Positions 55,230 to 64,000 of a stretch of DNA of 64,000 bases are shown here, in pieces. Position numbers and translations under genes: made by a program. Source of the stretch: Paracoccaceae bacterium Fryx2 (lineage in GTDB: Bacteria; Pseudomonadota; Alphaproteobacteria; Rhodobacterales; Rhodobacteraceae); NCBI GenBank assembly GCA_032334235.1, contig JAVSGI010000005.1, positions 930,001 through 994,000 of the forward strand, given 5' to 3'. Positions within the stretch are counted from its first letter, which is position 1. Every line of letters begins with the position of its first letter. A model generated the notes under the pieces. It ran no database searches and had not been told where the DNA came from. It saw only the letters and a list, made by a program, of their open reading frames with translations.

Positions 55230-56233
55230 CTATTCGGCGTGGTCCCGGGGTCGGCCCCTGACTGGCGTTTCCTTCAGCAACCCGCCAACGCCCATTTCGG
55301 CGATGTCGTCATCGTTGACGGTCAGGCCGCAGGCAAGGCGGTCCAGCACCCAGTCCGCGCCGTTCAGCGCGGGCGAGCGGGCGCAGCCGGGCAGGCCGAT
55401 CACCGGGCGCTGCCCCAGCCGGCCATGAAACAGCAGGTTGCCCGGATCGACCGGCATCCCGAACCGCGCCACGCTGCCCCCCGCCGCGCGCAGCGCCTGC
55501 GGGCCGGTATCGTGCAGGTCGGATGTGGCAGAGCCGGTCAGGATCAGCAGCATCGCCCCCGGCAGGCGCGTCAGGGCCGCAGCCATCGCCTGCGTGTCAT
55601 GCGCGGTGACCTCGACGCCCGCCAGTTCCATGCCGAGCGCACGCAGCCGACCCTCGACCGCGCGGCGACCCTTGCGGGTCAGCTTGTCATCCTGCCCAGG
55701 CACCTCGGTCAGCAAGAGGCCGGCCGAGCCGAGCGTCACCGGAAGGATGCGCAGGGCGGCATGGGCAAGAGCCTCCGCTTGCGACAGCGCCGCCCCCGGC
55801 ACGGCGTAGGCGATGATCTTGACGGTGCCGACCATCTGCCCCGGCGCCACCCGGGCAAAGGGCGGCAGGGTGGCCAGCGTGATCGCGGGGTCTAGTCGGT
55901 TCAGGGCGTGAATCGCCGCCGTGTCGATCTGCACGATGCCGATACCGGCGGCCTTGAGGTTGACGCGGCCGGTGCTGGCGGGGCTGAGCGTCAGGCCGGC
56001 CGCTGCGGGGTCGGGCACAAGGGCTGCGGCAAGGCGGTCGGCGGCGGCGTCCTCTGCCAGATCGAGCGGGCCGGGGCGGGCCACCGTCACCTCGGCCACG
56101 CCCGCAGCCAGCAGGCGGGCGATGTCGGGCGCCTGCAGCACCAGCCCCTTGCGCAGCCGCCCGTCGGGCAAGGCCACCGAATGCGCCAGCAGAGCACCCG
56201 ACGCCCGTGCCGTGGGCACCGCGCCGAACTCCA

Positions 56234-56234
<1 letters not shown>
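55230..56234 (-). CDS. Molybdopterin-binding (MoeA/MogA-like) protein
   Basis: 334-residue protein with a C-terminal MoCF/MPT-binding domain: LLLTEVPG, GVEVTAHDTQAMAAALTRL, LLILTGSATSDLHDTGP and VIGLPGCARSPALNG, which are typical of molybdopterin-binding proteins encoded beside molybdenum hydroxylases. The N-terminal half (GALLAHSVALPDGRLRKG) is a second domain seen in this group. Its start overlaps the xdhC stop (TGATG). It probably helps insert the molybdenum cofactor into a CoxL/XdhB-like enzyme encoded elsewhere. Confidence 0.85.
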
Positions 56235-57223
<989 letters not shown>

Positions 57224-57306
57224 CGCTTCCCCCCGTTTGGCGCGAAGTATGGCGGGTGCCCGTGCCGCGCGCCACTGTCGAATGGTCGGACAGCCGGACA
57301 TGGGAA

Positions 57307-57332
57307 CGCCGCGGAAGCAGTCTCCCGCGGCG
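57307..57332. terminator. Weak hairpin between the OmpA-family gene and xdhC
   Basis: Stem CGCCGCGG (57307-57314) with CCGCGGCG (57325-57332) around a 10-base loop, in the 173-bp gap after the OmpA-family stop. No T-run is seen. Confidence 0.4.
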
Positions 57333-57396
57333 CTGGTTGGTCATCCGGCCGGAGTGTCGCGCCCTGGCGGCGCGACTTCCGCAACGGGCGGCGGCG

Positions 57397-59466
57397 TCAG
57401 TTCGAGGCAAGCCGCTGCAGCAGCGGCGAGATCAGCCGCACCGCCGCACGGCGGTTCAGCGGTTCGCCGACCTGCGTCGGGATACGCAGTTCCGATTCGC
57501 CGTAGCCCTGCACCACCATGTTTTCCGGCGGCACCCGGAAATATTCGGTCAGCGCCAGCGCCACCGATTCCGCACGCCGGTCGGACAGCGCAAGGTTCGA
57601 GGCGGCAGAGCCGACCGCGTCGGTATGGCCTTCGATCAGGAACATCTCGGAGGGGTTGGTCTTGATCAGGTCGGCCATCAGGCCACCCAGACGGGCAAGC
57701 TTTTCCGCCTCGGTGGAATCGATCGCCGCCGATCCGGTGCGGAAGGTGATGTTTGCCACATCGACGGTCGGGGCAAGTGCCCGGACCTCGCGGTATTCGC
57801 GGATCTGGCGCAGGCTGAACTTGCGGCCAAGGTCGCGCTCTTCCGCCGCGCGCAGGGCAGCGCGCAGGGCGGCCCCTTCGTCACGGGTCGAGACGTAGGG
57901 CACCTCGACCGGGCGCGGCAGGGTGGCGACGTTGACCGGCTCGACCGGGGTCAGATCGTCGAGCAGCAGCCTTTCGCGGCCGTCGACATCAATGTGCGAC
58001 CGGCGCAGAACCCGGCCAGAGGCATCGCGGATCGTCACGATCCGGGTATTGTCTTCGCGGGTGACGATCGAGCGGGTCGAACCGTCGGCGAAGTTTTCCG
58101 TGCTGACGGTGGAGCCAGGCTGGCGGATCAGCGTGTCGTCGTCGCGCATGACGGTATAGTTGCCGTCCTGATCCTCGACCACGACGCGGTCGCCGGAATT
58201 CGACACCACCTTGTTGCCGTTGTTCAGGATGGCACCGACCACAAGACCGCCCAGAACCACCAGACCGAACTTTTCAAGATCGCTGAGGCCGCCCTTCTTG
58301 CCGCTGCTGGTTGCGACCGGGGCTTCTCCTGTGGCCGTGGTCGAGAATTCCTCGCTGCTCGACCGGCTGTCGGCTTCGGTCACGTTGGTGACCGTGGCGG
58401 TGCCGGACAAGGCGGCGGCGGCAGCGGCGGCCACCGGAGAGTCGCCCTGTTCGCGGGTCGACAGGATCTGCGCCAGGGCGTCGGCAGCGGCCGTGTCGGA
58501 GACCGGGGCTGCGACCGGCGGGTTGGCCAGGGCGTCGGCTCGGGCGGCGGCGGCTGCGGCCTCTTCCTCGGCGGCTTTCTTCGCAGCCCGGGCGGCGACC
58601 CGCGCCGCCTTGGCGGCGGCGGCATCGTCACCGGTCTGTCTGGCAGCAGCGGCGTCGGCATCGGCAGCGGCAGCTTCGGCGGCCTGTGCGGCGGCGGCGT
58701 CAGCGGCGGCCGCTTCGGCTGCAGCTGCGGCGGCTGCATCACCGGCCGCAGCGGCGGCTGCGGCTTCGGCGGCGGCAGCGGCTTCGGCGGCGGCAGCGGC
58801 TTCGGCGGCGGCAGCGGCCTGCGCCCTGGCCGCGTCGTCGGCGCCATCCCGGGTGGCCTGGGCGGCAGCGGCGTCAGCGGCGGCGGCGGCCTCGGCAGCA
58901 GCGGCGGCCTGGGCGGCAGCAGCGGCGTCGGCAGCAGCAGCGGCGTCGGCAGCAGCAGCGGCGTCGGCAGCAGCAGCGGCCTCGGCGGCGGCAGCGGCCT
59001 CGGCGGCGGCAGCGGCCTCGGCGGCGGCAGCGGCCTCGATTGCGGCAGCAGCCTCGGCGGCGGCCTGGTTGGCCTCGGCAGCGGTGGCGGCTTCGGCGTC
59101 GGCTGCGGCCTTGCGGGCGGCCCTGGCTTCGGCGCGGGCCGCTTCGCTGGCCTCATCTTCGGCGGCGGCGGCAGCGTCAGCGGCAGCCTTGTCGGCAGCC
59201 TTGTCCGCGGCCTTGTCGGCCTTGGCCTCGGCCTTTCCGGCAGCGCGGTCGGCCTTCCTGGCGGCCTTGATTTCCTCGGGGTCGTCGCAGGGCGGCTCGG
59301 GGATCACGAAACAGGTGGCACCTTCGGGGCAGGCCCGATCGGCTTCGGTCAGGCAGACGATCCCCTGTTCGCCAAGGGTCTGGGGGGTCTGCGCCAGCAA
59401 GGGCAGCGGCGACATGCCGGCCAGTGCAACCGAAAATGCCGTGGTGGAGGTCAGAAGCCGTCTCAT
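57397..59466 (-). CDS. OmpA-family protein with very long Ala-rich helical region
   Basis: 689-residue envelope protein. A signal peptide (MRRLLTSTTAFSVALAGMSPLPLLAQ) is followed by a short Cys-containing segment (CPEGATCFVIPEPPCDD), then about 250 residues made almost only of Ala, Glu, Asp and Lys with AAAAAE/AAAAAD hexads, a hydrophobic patch (FGLVVLGGLVVGAILNN), a beta-rich stretch (SGDRVVVEDQDGNYTVMRDD) and a C-terminal OmpA peptidoglycan-binding domain (ITFRTGSAAIDS, FLIEGHTDAVGSAASNLALSDRRAESV, NRRAAVRLI). The Ala region makes both strands open for long distances. It sits between coxE and xdhC but need not share their function. Confidence 0.88.
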   Translation of the reverse strand: MRRLLTSTTAFSVALAGMSPLPLLAQTPQTLGEQGIVCLTEADRACPEGATCFVIPEPPCDDPEEIKAARKADRAAGKAEAKADKAADKAADKAAADAAAAAEDEASEAARAEARAARKAAADAEAATAAEANQAAAEAAAAIEAAAAAEAAAAAEAAAAAEAAAAADAAAAADAAAAADAAAAAQAAAAAEAAAAADAAAAQATRDGADDAARAQAAAAAEAAAAAEAAAAAEAAAAAAAGDAAAAAAAEAAAADAAAAQAAEAAAADADAAAARQTGDDAAAAKAARVAARAAKKAAEEEAAAAAARADALANPPVAAPVSDTAAADALAQILSTREQGDSPVAAAAAAALSGTATVTNVTEADSRSSSEEFSTTATGEAPVATSSGKKGGLSDLEKFGLVVLGGLVVGAILNNGNKVVSNSGDRVVVEDQDGNYTVMRDDDTLIRQPGSTVSTENFADGSTRSIVTREDNTRIVTIRDASGRVLRRSHIDVDGRERLLLDDLTPVEPVNVATLPRPVEVPYVSTRDEGAALRAALRAAEERDLGRKFSLRQIREYREVRALAPTVDVANITFRTGSAAIDSTEAEKLARLGGLMADLIKTNPSEMFLIEGHTDAVGSAASNLALSDRRAESVALALTEYFRVPPENMVVQGYGESELRIPTQVGEPLNRRAAVRLISPLLQRLASN

Positions 59467-59645
59467 CGGGTCGTCCTTTCAAGTGGTCCTTGCCATGCAT
59501 CCGGACCGATTCTGCCCGTGCCGGGCCGGTCCGGAATGCAACGTCGCGGCACGAAAGGCCATTTCGCCCTGATATGCGATAACAACCGATGGACATCCCG
59601 TGACAGCCGGGCGAAACCCGGCAACCAAGCAACGTGCCCGGGGCC

Positions 59646-60908
59646 TCAAGGTTCCTGCAAAAGACCAAGCAGACGGGTCTTTTCGCCCCGGTCGCCCGGA
59701 TCCGAGATCACCAGCGCCAGGGATTCCAGCGAGGCGATCGAATGGCCGGCGCGGAAACTGTCGACATGGGGCAGCATGGCGCGGATGCCGCTGGCGCGCG
59801 GGGCAAAGCCTTCCCAGCGCAGAAGCGGGTTCAGCCAGATCAGGCGGCGGCAGGAAAGGTGCAGCCGCTCCATCTCGCGCGCGAGGGTGCCGGGCTCGTC
59901 GCGGTCCAGCCCGTCGGTGATCAGCAGCACCACTGCCCCCTGCCCCAGCACCCGGCGCGACCAGTCGCGGTTGAAGGCGTGCAGGCTGGCACCGATCCGG
60001 GTGCCGCCCGACCAGTCCTGCGCCTCGGACCCGGCGGCGGCGAGCGCGGCATCGACATCGCGCTGCGCAAGGTGGCGGGTGATGTTGGTCAGCCGCGTGC
60101 CGAAGGTGAAGCCGTGGACCCGGCTCCAGCCCTGACCCTTGGCATTGGCCACCGCATGAAGGAAATGCAGCACGAAGCGGGAATACTGCGACATCGACCC
60201 CGAGATGTCGCAGAGCACGACAAGGTTCGGCCAGCGAATCGCCGGTGACTTGCGCGCGATGCGGGTGATCTCGCCGCCCTGGCGAACCGCCGTGCGCAGG
60301 GTGCGGCGGGCATCGGCACGCGCGCCCGACGGGTCGGCAAAGGTCCGCCGCGAGGTCAGCGGCTTCACCGGCAGCGACAGGCGGGCCAGCATCCGCTTGG
60401 CCTCGGCCACCTCGGCGGTGGACATCTGCTCGAAGTCGAGGGTGCGCAGGCGTTCGTCGCGCGACATGGTGCGGGAGGCGTCGATTTCGATCTTCGTCTC
60501 GCCGTCGTCCTGGGGCGCGTCCTGCGGCGCCTCGCGGTCGGCACCGTCGAGCAGCGCCTCGGCCGCGCGCTTTTCGGCGGCCTGGGCCGCGCGTTCCTCC
60601 TGCACGCCGCGGATCGCGGGCAGCATCATCGACATCATGTGTTCAAGGTAGCGCGGGTCGCGCCAGTAGAGCCGGAATATCTGCTGGAACACCGCGCGGT
60701 GTTCGGGGCGGCTGACAAAACAGGCGTGCAGCGTCCAGTAGAAATCGACCCGCCGGGTGAAGCCCGCCGCCTGCACCGCCGTGACCGCGTCGATCACCCG
60801 CCCCGGCCCGATCGGCAGCCCGGCCTTGCGCAGCGCCCGGGCGAACCAGGCGATGTTGTGGGCGAGCTTGCCGTTCTCGGGCAGGGCGATGTCGGGGTAT
60901 TCGGGCAT
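59646..60908 (-). CDS. coxE: VWA-domain protein CoxE
   Basis: 420-residue protein of the CoxE family. N-terminal part: LPENGKLAHNIAWFARALRKAGLPIGP; C-terminal von Willebrand A domain with a MIDAS motif in LVVLCDISGSMSQYSRFVL near residue 235 and VLLITDGLDRDEPG. With the MoxR ATPase CoxD it helps build the [CuSMoO2] centre in carbon monoxide dehydrogenase in Oligotropha/Afipia. It follows coxD on the same strand after about 100 bp, which contain the seventh recurrent 3'-end element. Confidence 0.9.
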   Translation of the reverse strand: MPEYPDIALPENGKLAHNIAWFARALRKAGLPIGPGRVIDAVTAVQAAGFTRRVDFYWTLHACFVSRPEHRAVFQQIFRLYWRDPRYLEHMMSMMLPAIRGVQEERAAQAAEKRAAEALLDGADREAPQDAPQDDGETKIEIDASRTMSRDERLRTLDFEQMSTAEVAEAKRMLARLSLPVKPLTSRRTFADPSGARADARRTLRTAVRQGGEITRIARKSPAIRWPNLVVLCDISGSMSQYSRFVLHFLHAVANAKGQGWSRVHGFTFGTRLTNITRHLAQRDVDAALAAAGSEAQDWSGGTRIGASLHAFNRDWSRRVLGQGAVVLLITDGLDRDEPGTLAREMERLHLSCRRLIWLNPLLRWEGFAPRASGIRAMLPHVDSFRAGHSIASLESLALVISDPGDRGEKTRLLGLLQEP

Positions 60909-60949
60909 GGGGACCGGCTGGGGGATTGCGGAAAGACCGGGGGGGCTGC

Positions 60950-60998
60950 CTGCCCCCCGGCCCCCCCGGGGATATTTGCGAACAGAAGAAGGGGGCAG
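60950..60998 (+). other. Recurrent 3'-end element, copy 7
   Basis: A GC-rich inverted repeat (GGGGGGCTGCCTGCCCCCC region), then CCCGGGGATATTTGCG and an AACAGAAGAAGGGGG tail, ending 11-20 bp before the coxD stop (61009) on the opposite strand. Confidence 0.7.
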
Positions 60999-61008
60999 GA
61001 AGTGGGGG

Positions 61009-61920
61009 TCAGGCGGGGGCGAGGCTGCGGCGGACCTCGTCGAGCAGGCGTTTGGCTTCGGAGCCTTGCAGTTTCTGGATGTCGTCCTGGTATTTCAGGA
61101 TGGCGCCCAGCGTGTCGGCGATGACTTCGGGGGAAAGCTGGATCACGTCAAGCGCCAGCAGGCATTTCGCCCAGTCGATGGTTTCGGCGACGCCGGGCTT
61201 CTTGAACAGGTCTTCGGTGCGCAGCCGCTGCACGAAGGCCACGACCTCGCGCGACAGGGCTTCGGAGGCTTCGGGGGCGCGGGCGCGCAGTATCTGCATT
61301 TCGCGCTCGTGGGTCGGGTAGTCGACCCAGTGGTAGAGGCAGCGGCGCTTCAGGGCGTCATGCACCTCGCGGGTGCGGTTGGAGGTCAGGATCACGATCG
61401 GGGTTTCGGGGGCGCGGATGGTGCCAAGCTCGGGGATGGTGACCTGGAAATCGGACAGGGCTTCGAGCAGGAACGCCTCGAACGGCTCGTCGGTGCGGTC
61501 AAGCTCGTCGATCAGCAGCACGGGGGCGCCGCCGGGTTGCGGGCGCATCGCCTGCAGCAGCGGGCGTTCGATCAGGTAGTCTTCGGTGAAAAGCTCGGTC
61601 TTGAGGCTGTCGCGGTCGGCGCCGCCCCCGGCCTCGGCGGCGCGGATCGCGATCATCTGGGCGGCGAAGTTCCATTCGTAGACGGCGGAGGAGGCGTCGA
61701 GCCCTTCGTAGCATTGCAGCCGGATCAGGCGGCGGCCGAGGCCTGCCGCGATGGCCTTGGCGATCTCGGTCTTGCCGACGCCGGCCTCGCCTTCGAGGAA
61801 CAGCGGACGGCCGAGGCGCAGCGACAGGAACACCACGGTGGCCAGAGCGCGCGAGGCGACGTAGTTCTGGGCGGCGAGCATTGCCGCCACGGCGTCGATG
61901 GAGTCAGGCTTGGCGATCAC
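61009..61920 (-). CDS. coxD: MoxR-type AAA+ ATPase CoxD
   Basis: 303-residue AAA+ ATPase of the MoxR/CoxD type. Walker A is LFLEGEAGVGKTEIAKAIA near residue 43, Walker B is VLLIDELDRTDEPFEAFLLE, sensor 1 is PIVILTSNRTREVHDALKRRC. In carbon monoxide oxidisers CoxD works with CoxE on the copper-molybdenum site of CODH; CoxD/CoxE pairs also occur next to other molybdenum hydroxylases, so CO oxidation is not proven here. It is upstream of coxE. Confidence 0.92.
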   Translation of the reverse strand: MIAKPDSIDAVAAMLAAQNYVASRALATVVFLSLRLGRPLFLEGEAGVGKTEIAKAIAAGLGRRLIRLQCYEGLDASSAVYEWNFAAQMIAIRAAEAGGGADRDSLKTELFTEDYLIERPLLQAMRPQPGGAPVLLIDELDRTDEPFEAFLLEALSDFQVTIPELGTIRAPETPIVILTSNRTREVHDALKRRCLYHWVDYPTHEREMQILRARAPEASEALSREVVAFVQRLRTEDLFKKPGVAETIDWAKCLLALDVIQLSPEVIADTLGAILKYQDDIQKLQGSEAKRLLDEVRRSLAPA

Positions 61921-62008
61921 GGGGCGGCTCCCTGGGGTTGGGCCATGCTGGCGGGGCGGGCCCTGGCGGTCAAGGCGGCATGGGTTCGTCTGCGACCTAA
62001 GAAGGGGG

Positions 62009-64000
62009 TCAGAGCGCCGCCATCCCCTGCCGGATGAAGCGGTTGTCGCCGCGCGTCAGCACCCAGCGGCCAAGGCGGCGGGCAAGGTCGGGGCGGCCCC
62101 GGTCGAGCGCGCGCTTGAAAAGCTCGCGCTGGTAGCGGGGGAAGGTCTTGCGGGCGCGAAGTGCGCGGTAGAAGGCGCTTTCGGTCAGGGTGCCGTTCAG
62201 CGCGCCGAGGGTGATCGGAGCGAGGATGCCCATCTGCTGCAGGCTGGAGCCGAGCCGGTGGCCCATCAGCGAGGCGCGCAGTTTCAGCACGTTGGGGCCG
62301 GTGAAGCGGGTGGCGTGGCCGCTGTCGAGCGGCTCGAACGGGTCGTAGAGCAGGGTGACGCGGCCCGCGGCGCGGCTGACCTCGGCCGCGTCGCCGTATT
62401 TGCCGGTGAAGTCGCGGTCCCAGGCGGTCTTGTAGCGGGTTTCCCACGGCACCATCGCCCGGTCGAGGGTGGATTGCGGCGAGATTGCCACCACATCGGC
62501 CCCCGGGCAGGCGGCGACGAAGGCGCAGGCGGCGTAGCCCCCCATCGAGGCGCCGTAGAACACCACCCTTTTGAAGCGTGCGAAGAAGCCCGAGGCGGCA
62601 AGCTGGTCGAACTGGTCCCACACCCAGGGGTCGCGATACCAGGTCCAGCCGTTGGCCATCACGCCGAGCATCGACCAGCCCTGCTTTTCGATGAAGCCGA
62701 AGCCCCAGGGGCGGCGGTCCTCGCGCTTGGTCATCGCGATGTCGAGGTTGTCGAAGGTCACCACCAGCGTGTCGCCGCGCGGCATGTAGAGGAAGCTGTG
62801 CTGGCCGTTGTCGCGGAAGAAGCCGTCGGGGCCTGCGAGGGTGCGGGCGATGGCGCTCCAGCCGTCATCCGACGTTGGCGGGGCGGCGGGGGCGTTGGCG
62901 CGCAGCAGGACGCGGGTGATGGTGGTGCCGCCGGAGCCGTCGCGCGACAGGGTCTCGGCGGTGCCATAAGCGGCGAGGAAGGGGAAGGCGCCCGAGCCCT
63001 TGCGGATGTCGGTCAGCAGGCGGGTATCGGCGTGCAGGCAGGTTTTCAGCAGCGGTTCCAGATGCTTGACCTTGTGCACGTCGCCAAAGCCCGCAAGGTT
63101 GGCGATCACGTCGAACGGGTGCAGCGCGACGGCGCTGGCGATCACCTGCACCTTGTCGGCGGGCACGCCGTCAGCGATCAGCCGGGCGCGGGCGGCGGCG
63201 ATGCCGGGGCTTGCGCTGGCGGGAAACGCGCCGCGCGGGTCGAGGTCGATCAGGGCGATGGTGCAGTCCCACCGCGACCAGGCGGCCAGCGCCAGGGCGG
63301 GGGCGGTGCCTGCGATGTCGGCAAAGCTCGCGACATCGGGCAGGTCGATGGCGTCGATCAGGGCGGCGTCGCGGTCGGGCGCGGTCTCGGGCGCGATGGG
63401 GGCGGCGGCGGGGTCGATGCCGTGGGCAGCGGCCTGTTCGGCCAGAAAGCTGCCCGCAGGCGGCAGACCCGCGTGTTTCAGCGCAAGGTCGCGCCGCGTC
63501 GCGGGCCAGAGCCGCAGGGCGCGCGCCCCGGGCGGCAGCAGGGCCGCCACATGCGCCGCCCCGCGTTGCAGCTTGCGCCGGTCGCTGCCCGCCAGCGGGG
63601 CCAGCGCGGCGGCGGGCAGCAGCCGGGCCTGCTGGTCATGGGCGTGCAGCGCGTGGAGGAGCGAGGGCAGCGGGTCGGCCAGCAGCGCGGTCAGCATCCG
63701 GCTGCGGGCGGGCATGGCCAGCAGCGCCGTGCTGACGCCGCCTGCCCCGTCGGACCCGATCAGCCAGCCGTCGCGCGCCGCCACCGGGCCAAGCGCCAGC
63801 GTATCCGGCTCGGCCCAGATCATGCCGGGGCAGGCCCGCAGCATGAGCAGGCGGAAGCGGTCGGGGGCAGTGCCCTCGGGGGCAACTTGGGTCGCCTCGC
63901 GCAGCGTGATGCCGGGCGGTGTGCCTGCGGGCGCCGGGCCGAAGTGGAACAGCGTGACCCCGTGACCGGCATCGCGGAACGAGGCGAGGCACAACTGGTC
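62009..64000 (-). CDS. Large two-part protein: methyltransferase-like region plus alpha/beta-hydrolase (5' end beyond window)
   Basis: At least 663 residues; the frame is still open at base 64000, so the N-terminus is missing (the TTG at 63994 is probably internal). The N-terminal third (FRDAGHGVTLFHFG, RLLMLRACPGMIWAEPDTLALG) looks like the entry of a sugar- or lipid-modifying enzyme. The middle (IALIDLDPRGAFPAS, VIANLAGFGDVHKVKHLEP, DTRLLTDIRKGSGAF) resembles a FkbM- or putative-sugar-methyltransferase-type Rossmann domain. The C-terminal third has a nucleophile elbow VVFYGASMGGYAACAF and VVAISPQSTLD, as in alpha/beta-hydrolases. Basic C-terminal tail. I do not recognise the family by name; a surface-polysaccharide role is a guess. 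Confidence 0.6.
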   Translation of the reverse strand, partial: DQLCLASFRDAGHGVTLFHFGPAPAGTPPGITLREATQVAPEGTAPDRFRLLMLRACPGMIWAEPDTLALGPVAARDGWLIGSDGAGGVSTALLAMPARSRMLTALLADPLPSLLHALHAHDQQARLLPAAALAPLAGSDRRKLQRGAAHVAALLPPGARALRLWPATRRDLALKHAGLPPAGSFLAEQAAAHGIDPAAAPIAPETAPDRDAALIDAIDLPDVASFADIAGTAPALALAAWSRWDCTIALIDLDPRGAFPASASPGIAAARARLIADGVPADKVQVIASAVALHPFDVIANLAGFGDVHKVKHLEPLLKTCLHADTRLLTDIRKGSGAFPFLAAYGTAETLSRDGSGGTTITRVLLRANAPAAPPTSDDGWSAIARTLAGPDGFFRDNGQHSFLYMPRGDTLVVTFDNLDIAMTKREDRRPWGFGFIEKQGWSMLGVMANGWTWYRDPWVWDQFDQLAASGFFARFKRVVFYGASMGGYAACAFVAACPGADVVAISPQSTLDRAMVPWETRYKTAWDRDFTGKYGDAAEVSRAAGRVTLLYDPFEPLDSGHATRFTGPNVLKLRASLMGHRLGSSLQQMGILAPITLGALNGTLTESAFYRALRARKTFPRYQRELFKRALDRGRPDLARRLGRWVLTRGDNRFIRQGMAAL

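Noticed and set aside
58211-59572. Ala-rich open frame of about 450 codons on the plus strand
   Set aside because: Also a mirror of the OmpA-family repeat region; Ala and Ser content arises from reverse-complemented codons.

Overview
The window is high-GC chromosomal DNA from a member of the Rhodobacteraceae (Rhodobacterales, Alphaproteobacteria). The evidence is gene content and order: yajC-secD-secF-(Mth938)-ccmA-ccmB-ccmC-ccmD-ccmG, divergent serS, glnB-glnA opposite the NAD(P)HX repair gene nnrD, a ferredoxin-type sulfite reduction operon (cysG-DUF2849-cysI-cysH-DUF934-fpr), a DddP-type DMSP lyase, and coxD/coxE/xdhC maturation genes. The genus cannot be fixed from the sequence alone. Genes are densely packed, with many ATGA or TGATG overlaps. 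No rRNA, tRNA or CRISPR array was recognised.

Layout. 1-2.9 kb (minus): 3' part of an AcuI-like acryloyl-CoA reductase, yciB and ftsY. 2.9-6.8 kb: a decayed yhhN-like remnant, an AlkB-like membrane hydroxylase, a small secreted protein and xseA. 6.9-14.7 kb: purD, a pyruvate-kinase-like gene, purU, aspartokinase and ptsP. 14.7-18.9 kb: a 26-bp tandem repeat interrupted by an IS3-family element that itself carries an IS21-family element; both target duplications are readable. 18.9-24.3 kb (minus): an orphan fliG, a tiny secreted peptide, purB, a DUF333 lipoprotein, dddP and a hypothetical gene. 24.4-28 kb: glnA, glnB, nnrD. 28-31 kb: an EamA transporter, an LpxL-like acyltransferase and a DUF1223 protein. 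31-40.5 kb: acnA, then the ccm and sec genes. 41-48.2 kb: serS, a lytic transglycosylase, ssb, sufT, sufA, tpiA, a second EamA protein and a cytochrome P450. 48.3-53.7 kb: the sulfur assimilation operon and its divergent Lrp-type regulator. 53.7-64 kb: an Ala-rich membrane protein, infC with an AUA start, molybdopterin-binding and XdhC genes, a very Ala-rich OmpA protein, coxE, coxD and the start-truncated gene of a large two-part protein.

How genes work together. YajC, SecD and SecF assist protein export, and the ccm genes supply heme and reduced apocytochrome for periplasmic c-type cytochromes. GlnB and GlnA form the nitrogen assimilation pair. The cys operon takes adenylyl sulfate to sulfide with siroheme made by CysG and probably electrons through Fpr and ferredoxin. 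DddP would release acrylate and DMS from DMSP, and AcuI at the left edge would detoxify the acryloyl-CoA. CoxD, CoxE, XdhC and the molybdopterin-binding protein look like the maturation part of a molybdenum hydroxylase system whose structural genes lie outside the window.

The most unusual material is non-coding. There is a family of AT-rich palindromic hairpins, a recurrent polarised element (GC hairpin, then GGGGATATTT, then an AAG-rich tail) placed mostly just after stop codons, several tandem repeats of 18, 26 and 43 bp, and the nested insertion sequences. No wholly new multi-gene system is evident. The best candidates for something undescribed are the composite 3'-end element and the chimeric protein at the right edge.
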